From assembly GCA_013399695.1 (NCBI GenBank), contig VXAU01001692.1, forward strand, positions 1,055 to 65,054: a stretch of 64,000 nucleotides of DNA. The letters run 5' to 3'. The notes under the pieces are model-generated. The model ran no database searches, was not told where the DNA came from, and worked only from the letters and a program-made list of their open reading frames with translations. This document shows positions 63,501 to 64,000 of the stretch, in pieces. Position numbers and translations under genes: made by a program. How positions within the stretch are numbered: position 1 is the stretch's first letter; each line of letters begins with the position of its first letter. This DNA is from Formicarius rufipectus (Eukaryota; Chordata; Aves; Passeriformes; Formicariidae).

Positions 63501-64000
63501 ATCAAAAGTCCCTAAAGTTCATAATCCGTAAGAATTCACAGTCATCCTCCAAAATTACACTGAAGGAAAAGAAACCAGTAATAATGGGTGTATTATCACT
63601 CCATCAGTTATTCCAGGGTCACTCATTCCAACTTAGCATTTTATGAAGAACCAACAGAGATGCTTTAAGAATTCAGGGGCCATGGGTGAGTGGAATGTGA
63701 ATGAAATAGGGAATGTGGTAGTCGGGGAAGGGGGAGTGGTAGTGTGGACACAGCCAGTTAGAAGTTTTCATCTGCAACATGTCAAACACATGTCCATCAC
63801 GCCAGGACACAAGCACAGACTTAATATCACTTCACCATGGATGAGCACTCCCTCGCACTGACTCTACCAGCAAAACCCTGTATTTCAAAATTCCTAAGAA
63901 AATATTCAAAGTATGGCTGGAAGTTTTAGTTAGATGAATCCTAGCAAACGAATTCAAACAACAATGCAAAACAAGGCAAGAGACGATACCTTTATAGCAT
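4961..64000 (-). CDS. ANKHD1: ANKHD1 (MASK1), ankyrin repeat and KH domain scaffold; 29 exons, 5' end off window
   Basis: Twenty-nine coding exons joined by GT-AG introns give 2178 continuous codons ending HLKYVN-TGA, matching the vertebrate ANKHD1 C-terminus. Numbering visible residues from 1: ankyrin block 1, about 1-325; acidic/Gln linker with a Lys/Glu coiled coil, about 390-475; ankyrin block 2, about 667-1005; Lys/Arg/Glu-rich segment (KREKRKEKRKKKKEEQKRKQ), about 1065-1085, probably a nuclear localisation or charged helix; KH domain with GRGG loop, about 1318-1380; Ser/Pro/Asn-rich tail to 2178. The family protein is about 2540 residues, so roughly 360 residues are missing upstream. 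MASK proteins act in Hippo/YAP co-activation, receptor tyrosine kinase signalling and RNA binding (established for the family). Every junction keeps phase, and no frameshift or premature stop was found. A paralogue, ANKRD17, exists; identity with ANKHD1 rests on tail sequence and on synteny with SRA1 and EIF4EBP3. Confidence 0.97.
5021..5468 (-). other. ANKHD1: Last ANKHD1 intron
   Basis: 448 nt of ordinary intron sequence; no repeats or extra exon recognised. Confidence 0.9.
5469..5633 (-). CDS. ANKHD1: ANKHD1 penultimate exon
   Basis: 165 nt, phase 0 at both ends: GLPISMYGGTLIPSHPQL at the start and STECTDAQQ at the end. The donor CAG|GTAGTG is the one that would join EIF4EBP3 exon 2 in a fusion transcript. 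Confidence 0.97.
5634..6545 (-). other. ANKHD1: ANKHD1 intron
   Basis: 912 nt, no recognised element. Confidence 0.9.
6546..6721 (-). CDS. ANKHD1: ANKHD1 exon, C-terminal tail
   Basis: 176 nt, phase 1 to 0. Encodes EGLSGWSQPVMGSHPMHQQL through SNIFHQPMPNSFVDFSK. Acceptor TTTCCAG, donor AAA|GTAAGT. Confidence 0.97.
6722..7540 (-). other. ANKHD1: ANKHD1 intron
   Basis: 819 nt, no recognised element. Confidence 0.9.
7541..7795 (-). CDS. ANKHD1: ANKHD1 exon, Ser/Pro-rich tail, tandem acceptor
   Basis: 255 nt, phase 1 to 1. Begins with a Ser-rich stretch (GESPIPSVSSGSSSPLSAAS), then the conserved QDRKVPPPIGTERLARIR and GHSGIWSFGVN. The acceptor reads TTCAGCAG, so splicing could start at 7795 or three bases later at 7792. 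Confidence 0.95.
7796..8925 (-). other. ANKHD1: ANKHD1 intron with short homopolymer and A/C-rich tracts
   Basis: 1130 nt. Contains a T run near 7920-7934 and an A/C-rich low-complexity stretch near 8505-8560; nothing coding. Confidence 0.85.
8926..9105 (-). CDS. ANKHD1: ANKHD1 exon, Ser/Pro-rich tail
   Basis: 180 nt, phase 1 to 1. LPSLDPSNSSTTSSS, then GARVYLQGPAPVGTPSFNRQ and FSPHPWTSATNS. The donor is TCAT|GTAGGA, without the usual G at -1. Confidence 0.94.
9106..15009 (-). other. ANKHD1: ANKHD1 intron (5.9 kb) hosting a CR1 LINE
   Basis: Contains the CR1 fragment at 12215-13399. The rest shows no recognised exon, RNA gene or repeat family. Confidence 0.85.
12215..13399 (+). mobile_element. 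CR1-type LINE, 5'-truncated, with degraded reverse transcriptase
   Basis: Translates in pieces into non-LTR reverse transcriptase: STFYDQVTHLVDEGNAVDV, then FSKAFDT near 12290. From 12790, VAKKANGILACMRNS, VPLYLAWVRPHLECCAQFW and GLEHKCCEERLRDLGVFSLE follow, interrupted by stops and frame changes. It ends in the CR1 3' tail GGGTTGGACTTGATTTC and CCAACCTCACTGATTCTGTA. A dead copy in antisense orientation to ANKHD1. The 5' boundary is approximate. Confidence 0.88.
15010..16619 (-). CDS. ANKHD1: ANKHD1 largest exon: end of KH domain and low-complexity tail
   Basis: 1610 nt, phase 2 to 1. Starts with the last KH strand and helix (RGGTESTRYAVQLINALIQD), then the conserved ELEDLIPKTHIRTPAS. A roughly 480-residue Ser/Thr/Pro/Asn-rich region follows, with islands of conservation (SLPLAYSHPHFALLAAQTM, QMHINPANKSLPP, APGFRPPSQRVSTSPVG). 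The middle is CpG-dense. The KH domain lets the protein bind single-stranded nucleic acid; the tail is probably disordered. Confidence 0.97.
16620..16915 (-). other. ANKHD1: ANKHD1 intron within the KH domain
   Basis: 296 nt; splits the KH coding region between the ITI strand and the RGGT strand; nothing else seen. Confidence 0.9.
16916..17065 (-). CDS. ANKHD1: ANKHD1 KH-domain core exon
   Basis: 150 nt, phase 2 to 2. Encodes SKKLSVPASVVSRIMGRGGC, then NITAIQDVTGAHIDVDKQKD and NGERMITI. GRGG is the GxxG nucleic-acid-binding loop typical of KH domains. Confidence 0.98.
17066..19992 (-). other. ANKHD1: ANKHD1 intron
   Basis: 2927 nt. Contains a C/T-rich stretch near 18100-18480 on +; no exon or repeat family recognised. 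Confidence 0.85.
19993..20139 (-). CDS. ANKHD1: ANKHD1 exon preceding the KH domain
   Basis: 147 nt, phase 2 to 2. LDGEGHSNSLSTTYK, LNLTSPKRGQKREEGWKEVV; Lys/Arg-rich lead into the KH domain. Acceptor TTCCCAG, donor AGAAG|GTAAAG. Confidence 0.97.
20140..22123 (-). other. ANKHD1: ANKHD1 intron with candidate cassette exon
   Basis: 1984 nt; holds the 78-nt candidate at 21613-21690. Otherwise unremarkable. Confidence 0.85.
21613..21690 (-). CDS. ANKHD1: Candidate alternative cassette exon of ANKHD1 (26 codons)
   Basis: 78 nt flanked by a pyrimidine-rich acceptor (CCCTTTGTTTTAAG) and a strong donor (AGAG|GTGAGA). It has the same phase, 2 to 2, as the exons on either side, so it could be included or skipped without a frame change. 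It would encode REEVDDSEHFTCQVDGQFDL plus a Ser-rich end. I do not recall this segment in the canonical human protein. It is predicted from splice signals and openness only. Confidence 0.5.
22124..22577 (-). CDS. ANKHD1: ANKHD1 Ser/Asn-rich linker exon
   Basis: 454 nt, phase 1 to 2. EQEVPIEPPSATTTTTIGIS, FGKKRANVVTTPSTNRKNKK, DSDNLDSTDCNSESSSGGKS and QEEKTSTSASK; closely follows the mammalian linker between the charged segment and the KH domain. Confidence 0.97.
22578..22957 (-). other. ANKHD1: ANKHD1 intron
   Basis: 380 nt, nothing recognised. Confidence 0.9.
22958..23132 (-). CDS. ANKHD1: ANKHD1 Lys/Glu-rich charged exon
   Basis: 175 nt, phase 0 to 1. SREESRKQALAAKREKRKEK, then KKKKEEQKRKQEEDEENKPK and an Asp/Glu run. 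Long charged helix; the basic part may act as a nuclear localisation signal (inference). Confidence 0.97.
23133..24102 (-). other. ANKHD1: ANKHD1 intron
   Basis: 970 nt, nothing recognised. Confidence 0.9.
24103..24219 (-). CDS. ANKHD1: ANKHD1 exon after ankyrin block 2
   Basis: 117 nt, phase 0 to 0. DLLKKCHQCVETIVKAKDQQ, AAEANKNATILLKELDLEK; helical segment following the last ankyrin repeat. The first residue is Asp where human has Glu. Confidence 0.97.
24510..24605 (-). CDS. ANKHD1: ANKHD1 ankyrin block 2, final half-repeat exon
   Basis: 96 nt, phase 0 to 0. GHVKVVQFLVKEVNQFPSDI and ECMRYIATITDK; caps the second ankyrin array. Confidence 0.97.
24606..25702 (-). other. ANKHD1: ANKHD1 intron
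   Basis: 1097 nt, nothing recognised. Confidence 0.9.
25703..25865 (-). CDS. ANKHD1: ANKHD1 ankyrin block 2 exon, CpG-rich
   Basis: 163 nt, phase 2 to 0. GAHIDVRNKKGNTPLWLAAN, GHYDVVQLLVQAGADVDAAD, NRKITPLMSAFRK. It has far more CpG than the neighbouring introns. Confidence 0.97.
25866..26424 (-). other. ANKHD1: ANKHD1 intron carrying a CR1 fragment
   Basis: 559 nt, about a quarter of it CR1 (26279-26407), placed immediately after the 5' splice site. Confidence 0.88.
26279..26407 (-). mobile_element. CR1 LINE 3'-end fragment
   Basis: On + reads GGTTTGGGTTGGAAGGGACC, CCATGGGTAGGGATGTCACC and CCAACCTGGCCTTGAACAC, the reverse complement of the CR1 3' region. It is in sense orientation with ANKHD1. 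Confidence 0.9.
26425..26600 (-). CDS. ANKHD1: ANKHD1 ankyrin block 2 exon with CR1 just past its donor
   Basis: 176 nt, phase 0 to 2. TGLTPLMEAASGGYAEVGRV, DTALTIAADKGHYKFCELLI then N-R (human has H-R). Donor CG|GTAAAT; a CR1 copy begins 17 bases further on. Confidence 0.97.
26601..27833 (-). other. ANKHD1: ANKHD1 intron with a 49/47-bp tandem duplication
   Basis: 1233 nt; contains the duplication at 26677-26772 and an A/C-rich low-complexity stretch near 26815-26880. Confidence 0.88.
26677..26772. repeat. Tandem duplication, 49 + 47 bp
   Basis: GGAAATAAGATTTTTTTATT starts at 26677 and again at 26726, and both copies run to GGAGCCTA. They differ only by a 2-bp TA indel, so the duplication is recent. 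Confidence 0.95.
27834..28047 (-). CDS. ANKHD1: ANKHD1 ankyrin block 2 exon
   Basis: 214 nt, phase 2 to 0; about two repeats. SKLGISPLMLAAMNGHVPAV, NTALTLACFQGRAEVVSLLL, DRKANVEHRAK. Confidence 0.97.
28048..28867 (-). other. ANKHD1: ANKHD1 intron
   Basis: 820 nt, nothing recognised. Confidence 0.9.
28868..29010 (-). CDS. ANKHD1: ANKHD1 ankyrin block 2 exon
   Basis: 143 nt, phase 0 to 2. VVDLLLARGANKEHRNVSDY, TPLSLAASGGYVNIIKILLN, AGAEINS. Confidence 0.97.
29011..30434 (-). other. ANKHD1: ANKHD1 intron
   Basis: 1424 nt; a short 10-bp repeat (ATCACAAGTG twice near 30179-30198); otherwise nothing recognised. Confidence 0.88.
30435..30580 (-). CDS. ANKHD1: ANKHD1 ankyrin block 2 exon
   Basis: 146 nt, phase 1 to 0. 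FTPLILAATAGHVGVVEILL, DKGGDIEAQSERTKDTPLSL, ACSGGRQE. Confidence 0.97.
30581..31352 (-). other. ANKHD1: ANKHD1 intron
   Basis: 772 nt, nothing recognised. Confidence 0.9.
31353..31464 (-). CDS. ANKHD1: ANKHD1 first repeat exon of ankyrin block 2
   Basis: 112 nt, phase 0 to 1. TESNHDTALTLACAGGHEEL, VSVLIARGANIEHRDKK. Only 100 nt of intron separate it from the exon at 31565. Confidence 0.97.
31565..31710 (-). CDS. ANKHD1: ANKHD1 inter-block linker exon
   Basis: 146 nt, phase 1 to 0. AVNSRVPSGSTSSSHTTESP, SVLPMYPSVDIDAH; Ser/Thr/Pro-rich linker into ankyrin block 2. Donor CAT|GTGAGT. Confidence 0.96.
34210..34278. repeat. Direct repeat, 28-bp identical copies, 41-bp period
   Basis: AAGGGAAGGCTGGCTGGAGG and the following GGATGGAC occur at 34210-34237 and again, identical, at 34251-34278. 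Confidence 0.93.
35966..36390 (-). mobile_element. CR1 LINE fragment, about 425 bp
   Basis: On + begins GAATGGCTTGGGCTGGAAGG and continues through CCATGGGCAGGGACACC, CCAGCCTGGCCTTGGAC, CCTGTGCCAGGGCCTGCCC and CTCCAGCCTTGGATCATTTT, the ordered CR1 3' sequence in reverse complement. Sense with ANKHD1; the far boundary is approximate. Confidence 0.9.
38662..39405 (-). CDS. ANKHD1: ANKHD1 coiled-coil and Gln-rich linker exon
   Basis: 744 nt, phase 1 to 1. SKQKSSSLQVADKDLLPPFH, then a heptad-like Lys/Glu/Leu helix (ELGQRISAIEKAQLKSLELI, KKKKILKELQKVERQLQMKT). A Gln/Pro-rich stretch follows, ending in the conserved LLVQEPDGLMVATPAQTLTD and DLIA. The linker joins the two ankyrin arrays. Confidence 0.97.
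39480..39537. repeat. Long A tract (T tract in the transcript)
   Basis: 58 bases of A with a single G at 39495, 75 bases upstream (in transcript sense) of the exon at 39405. An unresolved base N follows at 39567, so tract length may be an assembly estimate. Confidence 0.9.
47358..47426. repeat. T15 / A15 inverted pair
   Basis: T15 at 47358-47372 and A15 at 47412-47426 with a 39-base loop. Next to it a 15-bp direct repeat (TAGAATAAGCATAAT) occurs at 47427 and 47452. Confidence 0.85.
47675..47777 (-). CDS. ANKHD1: ANKHD1 linker exon after ankyrin block 1
   Basis: 103 nt, phase 0 to 1. VPRVPVHTLAMVVPPQEPDR, TPQENSPPLLGVVK. Confidence 0.96.
47778..48423 (-). other. ANKHD1: ANKHD1 intron
   Basis: 646 nt, nothing recognised. 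Confidence 0.9.
48424..48567 (-). CDS. ANKHD1: ANKHD1 ankyrin block 1, last repeat exon
   Basis: 144 nt, phase 0 to 0. DGSTMLIEAAKGGHTNVVSY, LLDYPNNVLSVPAADLSQLT, PPSQDQSQ. Confidence 0.97.
48732..48859 (-). CDS. ANKHD1: ANKHD1 ankyrin block 1 exon
   Basis: 128 nt, phase 1 to 0. ANVNRATANNDHTVVSLACA, GGHLAVVELLLAHGADPTHR, LK. Confidence 0.97.
48860..49431 (-). other. ANKHD1: ANKHD1 intron
   Basis: 572 nt, nothing recognised. Confidence 0.9.
49432..49519 (-). CDS. ANKHD1: ANKHD1 ankyrin block 1 exon
   Basis: 88 nt, phase 0 to 1. EHESEGGRTPLMKAARAGHL, CTVQFLISK. Confidence 0.97.
49520..58536 (-). other. ANKHD1: ANKHD1 intron (9 kb, largest in window)
   Basis: Contains one CR1 fragment (55588-55798). 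No other exon, RNA gene or transposon recognised by eye. Confidence 0.82.
55588..55798 (-). mobile_element. CR1 LINE 3'-end fragment
   Basis: On + reads CACAGAATGGTTTGGGTTGG, CCCTGCCATGGGCAGGGACA, CCATCCAACCTGGCCTTGGA and CTGTGCCAGGGCCTGCCCAC, in CR1 reverse-complement order. Sense with ANKHD1. Confidence 0.9.
58537..58646 (-). CDS. ANKHD1: ANKHD1 ankyrin block 1 exon
   Basis: 110 nt, phase 1 to 0. ANVHATTATGDTALTYACEN, GHTDVADVLLQAGADL. It lies beyond the largest intron in the window (9 kb). Confidence 0.97.
58647..60088 (-). other. ANKHD1: ANKHD1 intron
   Basis: 1442 nt, nothing recognised. Confidence 0.9.
60089..60280 (-). CDS. ANKHD1: ANKHD1 ankyrin block 1 exon, about two repeats
   Basis: 192 nt, phase 1 to 1. 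ANINAQTEETQETALTLACC, GGFSEVADFLIKAGADIELG, CSTPLMEAAQEGHLELVKYL. Confidence 0.97.
60281..60490 (-). other. ANKHD1: ANKHD1 210-nt intron, open in frame
   Basis: Normal GTGAGA donor and TTCCCAG acceptor. The length is 70 codons and there is no stop in the frame of the flanking ankyrin exons, so retention would insert 70 residues between two repeats. A CAAAC-type short tandem repeat lies near its acceptor (about 60294-60309). Confidence 0.85.
60491..60728 (-). CDS. ANKHD1: ANKHD1 ankyrin block 1 exon, CpG-rich
   Basis: 238 nt, phase 0 to 1. DGHVEVARLLLDSGAQVNMP, SPLTLAACGGHVELAALLIE, GYTPLMEAAREGHEEMVALL. The following 210-nt intron stays open in this frame. Confidence 0.97.
60729..62670 (-). 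other. ANKHD1: ANKHD1 intron
   Basis: 1942 nt; a pure A run of about 22 lies near 61561-61582. Nothing else recognised. Confidence 0.88.
62671..62765 (-). CDS. ANKHD1: ANKHD1 ankyrin block 1 exon
   Basis: 95 nt, phase 1 to 0. HLDMVRFLLEAGADQEHKTD, EMHTALMEACM. Donor ATG|GTAAAT. Confidence 0.97.
62766..63989 (-). other. ANKHD1: ANKHD1 intron at right edge
   Basis: 1224 nt, bounded on the right by the donor GTATCG of the truncated exon. Nothing else recognised. Confidence 0.85.
63990..64000 (-). CDS. ANKHD1: ANKHD1 exon cut by window edge (last 11 nt)
   Basis: The final bases read A TGC TAT AAA G|GTATCG: residues CYK and the first base of a Gly codon, then a donor. It fits the family sequence LACYKGHLDMV and the phase of the next exon exactly. 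The remainder lies to the right of the window. Confidence 0.85.

Noticed and set aside
1..64000. Search for CRISPR arrays, operons, phage or integrative elements
   Set aside because: None present; the sequence is vertebrate with spliced genes and CR1 retroposons.

Overview
The window is vertebrate nuclear DNA, almost certainly from a bird and possibly a passerine. Fragments of CR1 LINEs, the dominant avian retroposon, lie in introns and intergenic DNA. The genes are compact GT-AG split genes, and their order SRA1 / EIF4EBP3 / ANKHD1 matches the human 5q31 cluster. There are no prokaryotic features. Species assignment beyond 'bird' is inference.

Layout, left to right. (1) Bases 1-720: the last two exons and 3' UTR of SRA1 on the + strand, with an AATAAA at 713. 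(2) Bases 1380-1951: exons 2 and 3 of EIF4EBP3 on the - strand, tail-to-tail with SRA1. The usual 4E-BP first exon was not found. The eIF4E-binding tyrosine in exon 2 is replaced by cysteine. (3) Bases 4530-64000: ANKHD1 (MASK1) on the - strand, read right to left. It has 29 coding exons, the first cut by the window edge and the last ending in a stop at 4961, with a polyadenylation signal at 4553-4558. All 28 exon junctions keep phase. Together they give 2178 codons from a repeat-5-like ankyrin motif to the C-terminus: ankyrin block 1, coiled coil, ankyrin block 2, Lys/Glu-rich segment, KH domain, and a long Ser/Pro/Asn/Gln-rich tail. About 360 N-terminal residues lie off the right edge.

How the parts relate. 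ANKHD1 is a large ankyrin/KH scaffold and RNA-binding protein. In mammals its transcript can read through and splice into EIF4EBP3 exon 2, decoding that exon in a different frame from 4E-BP3. The splice phases here permit the same event: a phase-0 ANKHD1 donor joined to an exon whose 4E-BP frame starts at phase 1. The alternative frame is open for 105 codons. With the missing exon 1 and the Tyr-to-Cys change, this raises the possibility that the locus mainly serves the fusion in this species.

Other observations include a candidate 78-nt symmetric cassette exon upstream of the KH exons (21613-21690), a 210-nt intron with no in-frame stop (60281-60490), a NAGNAG acceptor at 7792-7797, a CR1 copy 17 nt beyond a splice donor, and several small tandem repeats. 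I saw no unfamiliar multi-gene system; the novelty candidates are alternative-decoding features of known genes.
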